Of a stretch of DNA of 64,000 nucleotides, positions 16,679 through 26,335 are shown piece by piece (within the stretch, counting starts at the first letter, position 1; each line of letters begins with the position of its first letter). The stretch covers positions 124,001 to 188,000 of the forward strand of contig NZ_BMTQ01000004.1 in NCBI RefSeq assembly GCF_014649755.1, read 5' to 3'. The stretch is from Streptomyces litmocidini. GTDB taxonomy: Bacteria > Actinomycetota > Actinomycetes > Streptomycetales > Streptomycetaceae. Below the pieces are notes generated by a model. That model saw only the letters and a list, made by a program, of their open reading frames with translations. It did not search any database and was not told the DNA's origin. The position numbers and the translations under genes are program-made.

Positions 16679-17602
16679 TCAGGAGAAATGGACTCCGCCG
16701 TCCTCGGGAGGGACACAGTCCAGAACGGCCAGTTCGTCCTGGGACAGGCGCAAAGAGCCGGCCGCCACGTTCTGGGTGAGGTGGGTGAGGTCGCCGGTGC
16801 CGGGGATGGCCAGGACGTGCGGGCCGCGGTGCAGCGTCCATGCCAGCCGGACCTGGGCGGTGCTCGCTCCGCGGGCGCGGGCGAGGGCCTGCACCGTAGT
16901 GCTGTCGTCGGCGGGCGCGCCGGCGGTGCGTCCGGTGCCGGCGATCGAGTAGAACGGCACGAACGCGATGCGTTGTTCCCCGCACAGGCGCAGGAGCTCC
17001 TCCTGCTCGGGTGAGGCGCCGATGCCGTACATGTTCTGGACGCAGACCACTGGTGCGATGGCCTGAGCCTCGGCGAGGTGGTGGGAATGGATGTTGGACA
17101 GGCCCAGGTGGCGGATGAGTCCGGCGTCGCGCAGTTCGGCGAGCGCGCCGAAGCGGTCGGTGAGGGAATCGGTGCCGACGATCCGCAGGTTGACCACGTC
17201 GAGGTGGTCGCGGCCGAGCTGGCGCAGGTTCTCCTCGACCTGGCCGCGCAGCTGCTCGGGGGTGGCGTGGGGCAGCCAGGCGCCGGAGGGGTCGCGGCCG
17301 GGTCCGACCTTGGTGGCGATGACGAGGTCGTCGGGGTAGGGCGCCAGGGCGTGGTTGATCAGTTCGTTGGCACTGCGCAGCGATGAGAAGTAGAACGCGG
17401 CGGTGTCGATGTGGTTCACGCCGAGTTCGACGGCCCGGTGCAGCACCTTGATCGCCTGGTCGCGGTCGCGCGGGAGGGCGTCGGGGGCGAACGCCTCGCC
17501 GTGCTGGGGAAGGCGCATCGTGCCGAAGCCGATCCGGTTGACCGTGCGGTCCCCGAGCTTCCAGGTGCCCGATGCCGCTGCGGTGATGGTCTGTGAGGTC
17601 AT
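16679..17602 (-). CDS. aldo/keto reductase (YdbC-like)
   Basis: A 307-residue NADPH-dependent oxidoreductase. Asp and Tyr of the tetrad are in HIDTAAFYF and Lys in VIATKVGPG. The usual His position in the next strand (normally ...LLxH) reads DVVNLRIVG here, so the general catalytic His is replaced by Asn or Arg, as I recall for YdbC-like members. The C-terminus has the cofactor motif VLAIPGTGDLTHL. Start ATG 17602 is followed by MTSQTIT. It is divergent from an ArsR-type regulator with a palindrome between them (17643-17658). It is only distantly similar to the reductase at 6581-7606. Confidence 0.9.
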   Translation of the reverse strand: MTSQTITAAASGTWKLGDRTVNRIGFGTMRLPQHGEAFAPDALPRDRDQAIKVLHRAVELGVNHIDTAAFYFSSLRSANELINHALAPYPDDLVIATKVGPGRDPSGAWLPHATPEQLRGQVEENLRQLGRDHLDVVNLRIVGTDSLTDRFGALAELRDAGLIRHLGLSNIHSHHLAEAQAIAPVVCVQNMYGIGASPEQEELLRLCGEQRIAFVPFYSIAGTGRTAGAPADDSTTVQALARARGASTAQVRLAWTLHRGPHVLAIPGTGDLTHLTQNVAAGSLRLSQDELAVLDCVPPEDGGVHFS

Positions 17603-17642
17603 GGCGGGATGATCGGCGCACGGTACCCTGGCGGGCCATTGT

Positions 17643-17658
17643 TTAAGGCATGCCTGAA
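17643..17658. promoter_or_regulatory. palindromic operator candidate between reductase and ArsR-type regulator
   Basis: TTAAGGCATGCCTGAA is a 16-bp dyad with one mismatched pair, centred in the 76-bp gap between the divergent aldo/keto reductase (17602) and the winged-helix regulator (17679). It lies about 20 bp before the regulator start. The placement suits autoregulation and control of the reductase, but no promoter hexamers are clear. Confidence 0.5.
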
Positions 17659-17678
17659 TCCGTCGAGGGGCGATTGTC

Positions 17679-18665
17679 GTGGCAGAACTGGCGTTCTCAG
17701 CGAACGATCTCGCTCAAGTGCGGTTCGCCGTCTCGCCGATGTGGGAGGTCGCCCCCAGCTTCCGGCTGCTGACATCGACCAGCGTGCACCCGGTCCACCG
17801 GCCCTGGGTCGAGCAGGTGCGGCCGCGCATGGTCGCTGCCGGCCTGGACCGGGGCTGGCTCGCCGAGCTGATCGGGTCCTCCGGTTACGTGCCCGACTTC
17901 CTCAACCCGGCCCCCGGCCAGCCGGCCCCCGCACCGGCGGCAGAGTGGGATGCGATCTTGGCCTCGCCTGCCGACCGGGTACGCCAGGACCTCGACCATC
18001 TCGCCCGCCATCAGGGGCATCTCGGCCCGCGGCTATCGAGCCTTCGTGCCGACCCGTCCTCCCGGCTGGCCAGGCTCACGCAAGAGATCGAAAGGTACTG
18101 GGAGTTGGCGCTCGCCCCTTACTGGGCACGGATCAGGGCCGTACTGAACGCCGACATCTTCCACCGGGCCCGCGCCGTCGCCGAGCACGGCGCGGGCCAC
18201 CTCTTCAACGACCTGCACACTTCGGTGAGCTGGGACGACAACACGCTCACACTGGTCCGCCGGAAACACACCATGCCCCGCCACTCCGCGGGCGCAGGAC
18301 TGCTGCTGATCCCGTCCGCGTTCACCGGCCCCGGCCTGCGCACCCGGGTGCGACCGCCGGACCCGCCGCAACTCGCCTATCCAGCACGTGGCGTCGGCAT
18401 GCTGTGGGAATCACGGTCCGCCACGGGGACCTGCGCCCTCGCCCCCGTCCTCGGCCGCTCACGAACCCTGCTGCTGACCGAACTGGCGACCCCGGCCTCC
18501 ACCACCGAACTCGCCCACCGCACCGGACTCTCCCCGGCCGGGGTGTCCCAATACCTCACCGCGCTGCGCAACGCGGGACTGGTCAGCGCCCACCGCACCG
18601 GCCGTTCCGTCCTCTACGCCCGCACCGCTGCCGCCGAAGCCCTCCTCGAAGCCGCCTCCGTCTGA
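17679..18665 (+). CDS. ArsR-type winged-helix transcriptional regulator with long N-terminal domain
   Basis: A 328-residue protein. The DNA-binding domain is at the C-terminus (about 255-325: LATPASTTELAHRTGLSPAG, then VSQYLTALRNAGLVSAHR), an ArsR-like helix-turn-helix. The first ~240 residues form a DUF5937-like region that often precedes such a domain in actinobacteria; it begins ANDLAQVRFAVSPMWEV. No metal-binding Cys cluster is seen, so it is unlikely to sense metals. GTG 17679 is the start. It faces the aldo/keto reductase and probably regulates it through the dyad at 17643-17658. Confidence 0.85.
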   Translation: MAELAFSANDLAQVRFAVSPMWEVAPSFRLLTSTSVHPVHRPWVEQVRPRMVAAGLDRGWLAELIGSSGYVPDFLNPAPGQPAPAPAAEWDAILASPADRVRQDLDHLARHQGHLGPRLSSLRADPSSRLARLTQEIERYWELALAPYWARIRAVLNADIFHRARAVAEHGAGHLFNDLHTSVSWDDNTLTLVRRKHTMPRHSAGAGLLLIPSAFTGPGLRTRVRPPDPPQLAYPARGVGMLWESRSATGTCALAPVLGRSRTLLLTELATPASTTELAHRTGLSPAGVSQYLTALRNAGLVSAHRTGRSVLYARTAAAEALLEAASV

Positions 18666-18691
18666 ATGCCCGGCCGTCACCCCCGAAGGAC

Positions 18692-19360
18692 CTACGGAGC
18701 CGGCCACCGGGCCGCGCGCATCTCCCACACCAGGAGCTCCGCCTCCGTCGTGGCCAGCAGCGTCGAGCCCTCCTGCGCCGTCAGACGGGCCGCGTCGCCC
18801 GGGCCCAGGGGCTCGGCGCCCAGCGACACCTCGCCCCGCACCACGTGCACGTACGTGAAGTCGGCGGGCGGAAGGTCGAGGCGCGCGTCCGCGCGCAGGC
18901 GTTCCACCCGCAGGACCGCGCCCGCCGCCGGGAGGGCGTACGCGTCGGAGAGGCCTCGGACCACCTCGTACGAGGGCGGGCCGGCCGGATCCAGCGGGGC
19001 GAGCCACATCTGGACGAAGGTCAGGGGGGCGGGGCCGTCGTTGCGCTCGACATGGCGGACGCCGGACGCCGCGCTGAGGTGCTGGAGGTCGCCGGGGCGG
19101 ACGACCGTCGTGTGGCCGGCCGAGTCGTGGTGGGTGAGTTCGCCCTCCACCACCCACGTCACGATCTCGGTGCGGGAGTGGGGGTGCTCGTCGAAGCCGG
19201 CGCCGGGGGCCAGCCGCTCCTCGTTGACGGCGAGGAGCGCGCCGAAGCGGAGGTTGTCGGGGTCGTAGTGCGGTCCGAAGGAGAGGGCGTGCCGGGTCTC
19301 GATCCCGGCCGCCGGGTCGCCCCCGGGGTACCGCTCGGCCGCGCGCTGGATGCGTATCAC
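18692..19360 (-). CDS. pirin family protein (bicupin)
   Basis: A 222-residue cytoplasmic cupin protein. The N-terminal cupin has metal-ligand candidates in FDEHPHSRTEIVTWVVEGEL and in GDLQHLSA; the second half is a degenerate cupin (TYVHVVRGEVSL). Pirins bind Fe or other metals and some act as quercetin dioxygenases or redox regulators. The ATG at 19360 lies 71 bp from the divergent fasR start. Family assignment is firm; the reaction is unknown. Confidence 0.92.
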   Translation of the reverse strand: MIRIQRAAERYPGGDPAAGIETRHALSFGPHYDPDNLRFGALLAVNEERLAPGAGFDEHPHSRTEIVTWVVEGELTHHDSAGHTTVVRPGDLQHLSAASGVRHVERNDGPAPLTFVQMWLAPLDPAGPPSYEVVRGLSDAYALPAAGAVLRVERLRADARLDLPPADFTYVHVVRGEVSLGAEPLGPGDAARLTAQEGSTLLATTEAELLVWEMRAARWPAP

Positions 19361-19431
19361 GGACGTACCGTAGCCCGGCGAAGCGGCCCCGACCCCGCAT
19401 GCCGGCGTCCCGATAAGGCAGTCTTGTCCCC

Positions 19432-20613
19432 GTGCCTGAACCCGTGAACGCCTCCCATCCGCACGCCGCGACCCTGAAGCGCCTCGAGCAGTCGTCCGGG
19501 CGGCTCGCCGCCGGCGCCATCGCCCGCATGGACGAGACGCTGCCGTGGTACCGCGCGATGCCGCCCGAGAACCGGTCGTGGATCGGGCTGGTCGCCCAGG
19601 CCGGCATCGCCGCGTTCACCGAGTGGTTCCGGCACCCGGAGACCCCGCAGGCCATCTCCACCGACGTCTTCGGCACGGCGCCCCGGGAACTGACCCGCGC
19701 GATCACCCTGCGGCAGACCGTGGAGATGGTCCGCACCACGATCGAGGTCATGGAATCGGCGATCGAGGAGGTCGCCGCCCCCGGGGACGAGAGCATCCTC
19801 CGGGAGGCGCTGCTCGTCTACGCGCGCGAGATCGCGTTCGCGACCGCCCAGGTGTACGCGCAGGCCGCCGAGGCCCGGGGCGCCTGGGACGCGCGGCTCG
19901 AATCGCTCGTCGTCAACGCGGTGCTGTCCGGCGAGGCGGACGAGGGGGCCGTGTCCCGGGCCGCCGCCCTCGGCTGGAACTCCCCGGATCACGTGTGCGT
20001 GGTCCTCGGCACCGCGCCCGACGGGGACAGCGAGCTGACCGTCGAGGCGATCCGCCGGGCCGCCCGGCACGCCAAGCTCCAGGTCCTCACCGGCGTCCTC
20101 GGCAACCGGCTCGTCGTCATCGCGGGCGGCAACGACAACCCCCTGGCCGTCGCCAAGGCCCTGATCGGGCCGTACGCGGCGGGGCCGGTGGTCGCCGGTC
20201 CCATCGTTCCCGACCTGCTCGCCGCGACCCGCTCCGCGCAGGCGGCGGCGGCCGGTCTCAAGGCCTGTTCGGCGTGGCAGGACGCGCCCCGGCCGGTCCT
20301 GGCGGACGATCTCCTTCCGGAGCGCGCCATCGCCTCCGACCCTTCGGCGCGCGAGCAGCTGGTGGAGGAGATCTACAGACCGCTGGAGGAAGCGGGATCG
20401 GCGCTGCTCGAAACTCTCAGTGTCTATCTGGAACAGGCGAGCAGCCTGGAAGGCGCGGCCCGGATGCTCTTCGTCCACCCGAACACCGTGCGCTACCGGC
20501 TTCGACGTGTGACCGACGTCACCGGTTGGTCACCCTCCGATGTTCGTTCCGCGTTCACGCTGCGGATCGCCCTGATCCTGGGACGCTTGGCCGACGGAGA
20601 TCCGCAGTCCTAG
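19432..20613 (+). CDS. fasR: PucR-family activator of fatty acid synthase genes (FasR)
   Basis: A 393-residue regulator with a GGDEF-like middle region and a C-terminal PucR-type helix-turn-helix (VYLEQASSLEGAARMLFVHP, then NTVRYRLRRV) near residue 335-365. In S. coelicolor the orthologue (SCO2386) lies directly upstream of fabD and activates the fab operon. The identical position here, 83 bp before fabD, supports the name. GTG 19432 is the start; GTG 19444 is a possible alternative. It is divergent from the pirin gene. Confidence 0.93.
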   Translation: MPEPVNASHPHAATLKRLEQSSGRLAAGAIARMDETLPWYRAMPPENRSWIGLVAQAGIAAFTEWFRHPETPQAISTDVFGTAPRELTRAITLRQTVEMVRTTIEVMESAIEEVAAPGDESILREALLVYAREIAFATAQVYAQAAEARGAWDARLESLVVNAVLSGEADEGAVSRAAALGWNSPDHVCVVLGTAPDGDSELTVEAIRRAARHAKLQVLTGVLGNRLVVIAGGNDNPLAVAKALIGPYAAGPVVAGPIVPDLLAATRSAQAAAAGLKACSAWQDAPRPVLADDLLPERAIASDPSAREQLVEEIYRPLEEAGSALLETLSVYLEQASSLEGAARMLFVHPNTVRYRLRRVTDVTGWSPSDVRSAFTLRIALILGRLADGDPQS

Positions 20614-20696
20614 ACTTTTGTCGAACACCAACAATTCCCCCGACGGTTCTTCGTCCTTGTCCTCACGGGCGCTCGGAGCCGTCCCCAAGAGAGAGT
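20614..20696 (+). promoter_or_regulatory. fasR-fabD intergenic region, probable fab operon promoter and FasR target
   Basis: The 83-bp gap opens with a comparatively AT-rich stretch (ACTTTTGTCGAACACCAACA, 20613-20632) that stands out from its surroundings. In S. coelicolor FasR binds upstream of fabD, so this is the expected target. I cannot define the exact repeats or hexamers. AAGAGAGAG just before GTG 20697 serves as ribosome binding site. Confidence 0.45.
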
Positions 20697-21620
20697 GTGA
20701 GGGTGCTCGTACTCGTCGCTCCCGGCCAAGGCGCCCAGACGCCCGGCTTCCTGACCCCCTGGCTCGAACTCCCCGGCGCCGCCGACCGCATCGCGGCCTG
20801 GTCGGACGCGATCGAGCTCGACCTCGTCCGCTACGGCACGAAGGCGGACGCGGACGAGATCCGTGACACCGCCGTGGCACAGCCCCTCCTCGTCGCCGCC
20901 GGCCTGCTGTCCGCGGCCGCTCTCGGAGAGGTGACCCCCGGCGTCGTCGCCGGTCACAGCGTCGGCGAGTTCACGGCCGCCGCGTTCGCGGGCGTCCTCG
21001 ACGACGTCGCCGCGCTCCGTCTCGTCCGTGCCCGTGGTCGTGCGATGGCCGAGGCCGCCGCGATCACCGCGACGGGCATGTCGGCGCTGCTCGGCGGCGA
21101 TCCCGAAGTGACCGTTCCGCACCTGCAGAAGCTCGGCCTGACCGCCGCCAACGTGAACGGCGCCGGCCAGATCGTGGCCGCCGGCACCCTGGAGCAGCTG
21201 GCCGCCCTGGAGGCGGACAAGCCCGAGGGCGTCCGCCGGGTCGTCGCGCTCAAGGTCGCGGGCGCCTTCCACACGCACCACATGGCCCCGGCCGTGGCGA
21301 CGCTGGAGGAGGCGGCGAAGGAGCTGTCGCCGGCCGCTCCGGTCACCCGCTACGTCTCCAACAAGGACGGGCAGGTCGTCACCGACGGCGCCGAGGTCGT
21401 GGCCCGTCTGGTCGGCCAGGTCGCGAACCCGGTCCGCTGGGACCTGTGCATGGAGACCTTCCAGGAACTCGGCGCGACCGCGCTGATCGAGGTGTGCCCC
21501 GGCGGCACCCTGACCGGAATCGCCAAGCGCGCCCTGCCGGGGGTGGCCACGGTCGCCCTCAAGACTCCCGACGACCTCGACGCGGCCCGTACGCTCATCG
21601 CCGAGCACGCGGCCGTCTGA
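20697..21620 (+). CDS. fabD: malonyl-CoA:ACP transacylase
   Basis: A 307-residue cytoplasmic enzyme that moves malonyl groups from CoA to ACP to feed fatty acid and polyketide synthesis. The opening VLVLVAPGQGAQ forms the oxyanion-hole loop; the nucleophile Ser88 is in GHSVGEF; the catalytic His is in GAFHTHHM. GTG 20697 is chosen, with GTG 20703 an alternative in the same frame. It is the first gene of fabD-fabH-acpP-fabF, with fabH only 18 bp downstream. Confidence 0.97.
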   Translation: MRVLVLVAPGQGAQTPGFLTPWLELPGAADRIAAWSDAIELDLVRYGTKADADEIRDTAVAQPLLVAAGLLSAAALGEVTPGVVAGHSVGEFTAAAFAGVLDDVAALRLVRARGRAMAEAAAITATGMSALLGGDPEVTVPHLQKLGLTAANVNGAGQIVAAGTLEQLAALEADKPEGVRRVVALKVAGAFHTHHMAPAVATLEEAAKELSPAAPVTRYVSNKDGQVVTDGAEVVARLVGQVANPVRWDLCMETFQELGATALIEVCPGGTLTGIAKRALPGVATVALKTPDDLDAARTLIAEHAAV

Positions 21621-21638
21621 CAAGGAGTGTCGAGAAAC

Positions 21639-22670
<1,032 letters not shown>

Positions 22671-22730
22671 GCACACCGGATCCTCCGGAAGCCCCCTTTT
22701 ACCGAAGTAACCGCAAGAAGGAGCGCCACT

Positions 22731-22982
22731 ATGGCTCATCACACCCAGGAGCAGATCGTCGAGGGTCTCGCCGAGATCGTCAACGAGATCGCCGGCATCC
22801 CGACCGAGGACGTCCAGCTGGACAAGTCCTTCACCGACGACCTGGACGTCGACTCGCTGTCCATGGTCGAGGTCGTCGTCGCCGCCGAAGAGCGCTTCGA
22901 CGTGAAGATCCCGGACGAGGACGTCAAGAACCTCAAGACGGTCGGCGACGCCGCCGACTACATCCTGAAGCACCAGGCCTGA
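22731..22982 (+). CDS. acpP: acyl carrier protein of fatty acid synthase
   Basis: An 83-residue acidic helical protein. Ser42 in DVDSLSMVEV is the 4'-phosphopantetheine attachment site. AAGGAG lies upstream of ATG 22731. The position between fabH and fabF identifies it as the primary metabolic ACP, in contrast to the divergent ACP at 53722-53952. Confidence 0.97.
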   Translation: MAHHTQEQIVEGLAEIVNEIAGIPTEDVQLDKSFTDDLDVDSLSMVEVVVAAEERFDVKIPDEDVKNLKTVGDAADYILKHQA

Positions 22983-23076
22983 TTCGGCCCCTGCCGACTC
23001 GGTCCACGCTGACTCGGTCCGCCACCCGGCGGTGGCGCCGTATTCCGACCATCACACACATGGAGAACGAATTCCT

Positions 23077-24339
23077 GTGAGCTCGACCAATCGCACCGTG
23101 GTCGTCACCGGTATCGGCGCAACCACACCGCTGGGTGGCGACTCCGCGTCGACCTGGGAAGGTCTTCTCGCGGGGCGCTCCGGCGTCAGGCCCCTGGAGG
23201 GGGAGCGGTTCGCCGAACTGCCCGTCCAGATCGCGGCGCTCGCCGCGGTGGATCCCGGCGACGTGCTGCCCCGCCCGCTGGCCCGCAAGCTGGACCGCTC
23301 GGCGCAGTTCGCGCTGATCGCGGCCCGTGAGGCCTGGGCCGACGCGGGTTACACCGCTCCGGCGGGCGAGGACTCGTCCGTCGCCCCCGAGCGGCTCGGC
23401 TCCGTCATCGCCTCCGGCATCGGCGGTGTCACCACGCTGCTCGACCAGTACGACGTGCTGAAGGAGAAGGGCGTCCGCCGCGTCTCCCCGCACACCGTGC
23501 CCATGCTCATGCCCAACAGCCCCTCCGCGAACGTGGGTCTGGAGGTGAACGCCCGGGCGGGCGTCCACACCCCCGTCTCCGCGTGCGCGTCGGGTGCCGA
23601 GGCGATCGGCTACGCCGTCGAGATGATCCGTACCGGCCGTGCCGACGTGGTCGTCGCCGGCGGCACCGAGGCCGCGATCCACCCGCTGCCGATCGCCGCC
23701 TTCGCCAACATGATGGCGATGTCCAAGAACAACGACGAGCCGACGAAGGCCTCGCGCCCCTACGACACCGGCCGCGACGGCTTCGTGCTCGGCGAGGGCG
23801 CCGGTGTCGTGATCTTGGAGTCCGAGGAGCACGCGAAGGCCCGCGGCGCCCGCGTCTACTGCGAGGTGCTCGGCCAGGGCCTGTCGGCCGACAGCCACCA
23901 CATCGCGCAGCCCGAGCCGACCGGCCGGGGCATCGCCGCCGCGATGCAGAACCTGCTGGACTCCACGGACCTCAAGCCGTCCGAGGTCGTCCACCTCAAC
24001 GCGCACGCCACGTCGACGCCGCAGGGCGACGTCGCCGAGATCAAGGCGCTGCGGAAGGTCCTGGGCGACGACCTGGACCACGTCGCGATCTCCGCGACGA
24101 AGTCGATGACCGGTCACCTCCTCGGCGGCGCGGGCGGCATCGAGACCGTCGCGACGGTCCTGGCGCTCCACCACCGCGTGGCCCCGCCGACGATCAACGT
24201 CGACGACCTGGACCCGGAGGTCGAGGCCGACATCGTCCGCGGCGAGCCGCGCGAGCTCCCGCAGGGCACGATCGCCGCGATCAACAACTCGTTCGGCTTC
24301 GGCGGCCACAACGTGGTGCTGGCGTTCCGCACGGTCTGA
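23077..24339 (+). CDS. fabF: beta-ketoacyl-ACP synthase II
   Basis: A 420-residue elongating condensing enzyme. The Cys-His-His triad is intact: Cys170 in VSACASGAEA, His in NAHATSTPQGD and His in KSMTGHLLGGAG. GTG 23077 is the start, with GGAG 11 bases upstream. It ends the fab operon and is followed by a strong hairpin terminator (24351-24390). It is the closest in-window relative of the KS at 53952-55184. Confidence 0.97.
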   Translation: MSSTNRTVVVTGIGATTPLGGDSASTWEGLLAGRSGVRPLEGERFAELPVQIAALAAVDPGDVLPRPLARKLDRSAQFALIAAREAWADAGYTAPAGEDSSVAPERLGSVIASGIGGVTTLLDQYDVLKEKGVRRVSPHTVPMLMPNSPSANVGLEVNARAGVHTPVSACASGAEAIGYAVEMIRTGRADVVVAGGTEAAIHPLPIAAFANMMAMSKNNDEPTKASRPYDTGRDGFVLGEGAGVVILESEEHAKARGARVYCEVLGQGLSADSHHIAQPEPTGRGIAAAMQNLLDSTDLKPSEVVHLNAHATSTPQGDVAEIKALRKVLGDDLDHVAISATKSMTGHLLGGAGGIETVATVLALHHRVAPPTINVDDLDPEVEADIVRGEPRELPQGTIAAINNSFGFGGHNVVLAFRTV

Positions 24340-24350
24340 TCCACGCTCGA

Positions 24351-24390
24351 CACGAAGGGGCCCACCCCGCCGGGGGTGGGCCCCTTCGTG
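24351..24390 (+). terminator. strong terminator of the fab operon
   Basis: A perfect 18-bp stem (CACGAAGGGGCCCACCCC and its complement) encloses a 4-base loop (GCCG), 11 bp after the fabF stop. There is no long T run, as is usual in Streptomyces. Confidence 0.9.
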
Positions 24391-24545
24391 TGCTCGGCGC
24401 CGCGCGGCCCGTCGGCCGTGCGCGCCCGCGGCCCCCCGCTCCCGGGAGGGCCGCCGCCGCGCCGAACGCGGGCCCGGCACAGCGTCACGCGTCGCTTCTG
24501 TCCCGCCGGCGCGCCGCCTGCGCGCCCGGGCGGGATCCGCCCGTG

Positions 24546-25040
24546 TCAGACGACCTGGTGCAGCCAGCGGACGGGGGCGCCCTCGCCCGCGTACCGGAAG
24601 GGTTCCAGCTCGTCGTCCCAGGGCTTTCCGAGCAGCTTGGCGATCTCCGTCTCCAGTTGGGTCTCGCCCTGCGCGGAGCGTGCGAGGGCGGCCCGCAGCC
24701 GGTCCTCGGGGACGAGGATGTCGCCGTGCATGCCGGTGACGGCGTGGAAGATGCCCAGGTCGGGGGTGGCGCTGTAGCGCTCGCCCTCGGCGGTGGGGCA
24801 GGGTTCCGCGGTGACCTCGAAGCGGAGCATCTGCCAGCCGCGGAGCGCGGAGGCGAGCTTGGAGGCGGTGCCGGTCTGGCCCTGCCAGGAGAACTCGGCT
24901 CTCCAGGTGCCGGGGGACGCCGGCTGGCGGATCCAGTCGAGCTGGACCCTCGCGCCGAGGACACCCGCGACCGCCCATTCGACGTGCGGACACATCGCGC
25001 GCGGTGCGGAGTGAACGTACAGGACTCCACGTGTCGTCAC
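24546..25040 (-). CDS. DUF3145 family protein
   Basis: A 164-residue cytoplasmic protein with no signal or membrane segments. It begins TTRGVLYVHSAPRAMCPHVE and contains a WRAEFSWQG strand and a DLGIFHAVTGMHGDI segment. This is the actinobacteria-specific DUF3145 family, conserved beside the fab locus (recalled as SCO2391). Function is unknown. GTG 25040 has GGAGG five bases upstream. The 258-bp region upstream (to 25298) is unusually AT-rich for this genome and probably holds promoters for this gene and the divergent SGNH lipoprotein; I cannot place hexamers with confidence. Confidence 0.9.
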   Translation of the reverse strand: MTTRGVLYVHSAPRAMCPHVEWAVAGVLGARVQLDWIRQPASPGTWRAEFSWQGQTGTASKLASALRGWQMLRFEVTAEPCPTAEGERYSATPDLGIFHAVTGMHGDILVPEDRLRAALARSAQGETQLETEIAKLLGKPWDDELEPFRYAGEGAPVRWLHQVV

Positions 25041-25298
25041 CGGGACCTCCAGTGTGGGACGAGGTTCGCCTTCCCAGCGGCCTCAGTAAACAGCATCAGG
25101 AGCAGGACATCGCAAACCATCAGAAAAGGGACAGCATGTGACGTGATGTAATTTACCGGAGCCGGTCGGCAAAGGCGCCTCTGGTTCGACGGGGGAAAAG
25201 CTACCGTGCCGCGCCGTCATCGGTGTGACGTACGGTCGGTCCGGGGGCGGGTGAACACGAAGCTTTCACCCGCCAGGACGCCGAAGGAGGGGCCGGAG

Positions 25299-26189
25299 AT
25301 GCGCGGCCGACGCCGATTCCGTACCGCTGTCGCCGCCGCGACGGCCGCGCTGCTGTGCGGCGGGGCGCTCTCCGGCTGCACCGCCGGGGAGCCGGAGAAG
25401 GCCCCGGTCGAGGCGTCCGCTCCCGGGCCGAAACCGAGACCGGCACCCTCCTGGGACGTCTCCCCCGCCTCCGTCGCCGCCGTCGGCGACTCCATGACCC
25501 GCGCCTTCGACGCGTGTTCCCTCCTCTCGGACTGTCCCGAGGCGTCCTGGGCGACCGGGACGGACACCGCCGTCAACAGCCTGGCGCTGCGGCTGCTCGG
25601 CCCCGGGAAGGTGGCCACCCGCAGCTGGAACCTGGCCAGGACGGGTGCGCGGATGGCGGACCTCCCCGCGCAGATGGCGGGGGCGGCCGCCGAGAAGCCC
25701 GAGCTGGTGACGGTGATGATGGGGGCGAACGACGCCTGCCGGGCCACCCCGGACCTCATGACCCCGGTCGCCGATTTCCGTGCCTCCTTCGAGACGGCCC
25801 TCGCCCGGCTGCGGGCGGGCGCGCCGAAGGCGCAGGTGTACGTGGCGAGCGTGCCGGACCTGAAGCGCCTGTGGTCGACGGGGCGGGTGAGCCCGACGGG
25901 GCTTGAGGTGTGGAAGCTGGGGATCTGCGGCGCGATGCTGGCGGACGCGGAGGACCTGGGTCCGGCGGCGGAGCGGCGGCGGTCGGCGGTGCGGGACCGG
26001 GTGGTGGCGTACAACGGGGTCCTGGAGGAGGTCTGCGCGAAGGACGCGCGCTGCCGGTACGACGGCGGGGCGGTCTTCGGGTTCCGCTTCGACGGCGGGC
26101 AGTTGAGCCCCTGGGACTGGTTCCATCCGAGCAGGGACGGGCAGGCGCGGCTCGCGGATCTGGCGTACCGGCGGATCACGAAGGAGTGA
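25299..26189 (+). CDS. SGNH/GDSL hydrolase, predicted lipoprotein
   Basis: A 296-residue exported hydrolase. The lipobox LSGC puts the lipidated Cys at 27. Block I is AAVGDSMTRAF with nucleophile Ser65; block III is MMGANDAC with the oxyanion Asn; block V is DWFHPSRDGQ with the catalytic Asp and His. Such enzymes deacylate lipids, sugars or peptidoglycan substituents outside the cell. The ATG at 25299 is preceded by GGAGGGGCCGG. Several Cys residues (CSLLSDC, CAKDARC) could form disulfides. Confidence 0.9.
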   Translation: MRGRRRFRTAVAAATAALLCGGALSGCTAGEPEKAPVEASAPGPKPRPAPSWDVSPASVAAVGDSMTRAFDACSLLSDCPEASWATGTDTAVNSLALRLLGPGKVATRSWNLARTGARMADLPAQMAGAAAEKPELVTVMMGANDACRATPDLMTPVADFRASFETALARLRAGAPKAQVYVASVPDLKRLWSTGRVSPTGLEVWKLGICGAMLADAEDLGPAAERRRSAVRDRVVAYNGVLEEVCAKDARCRYDGGAVFGFRFDGGQLSPWDWFHPSRDGQARLADLAYRRITKE

Positions 26190-26250
26190 GGGGCCCCGGG
26201 GCGGTTGTCAGGTTCCGCCCCGGGGCCGGTCTCGGGGGTGCCCGCCGGGT

Positions 26251-26335
26251 CTTCGGCGGGCTTCGGCGGGTCCTCGCCGGGGCTTCGGCGGGGCTTCGCC
26301 GGGGCTTCGGCGGGGCTTCGCCGGGGCTTCGGCGG
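26251..26335. repeat. 22-bp tandem repeat at gene end
   Basis: GGCTTCGGCGGGGCTTCGCC plus GG is repeated exactly at 26281-26302 and 26303-26324, with a further half copy to 26335. Degenerate copies reach back to 26251. Each unit has GGC(T)TCGGCGG and CTTCGCCGG halves that can pair. It lies between the convergent SGNH and GH3 genes and touches the GH3 stop codon, so it may act as a terminator cluster. Confidence 0.8.
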
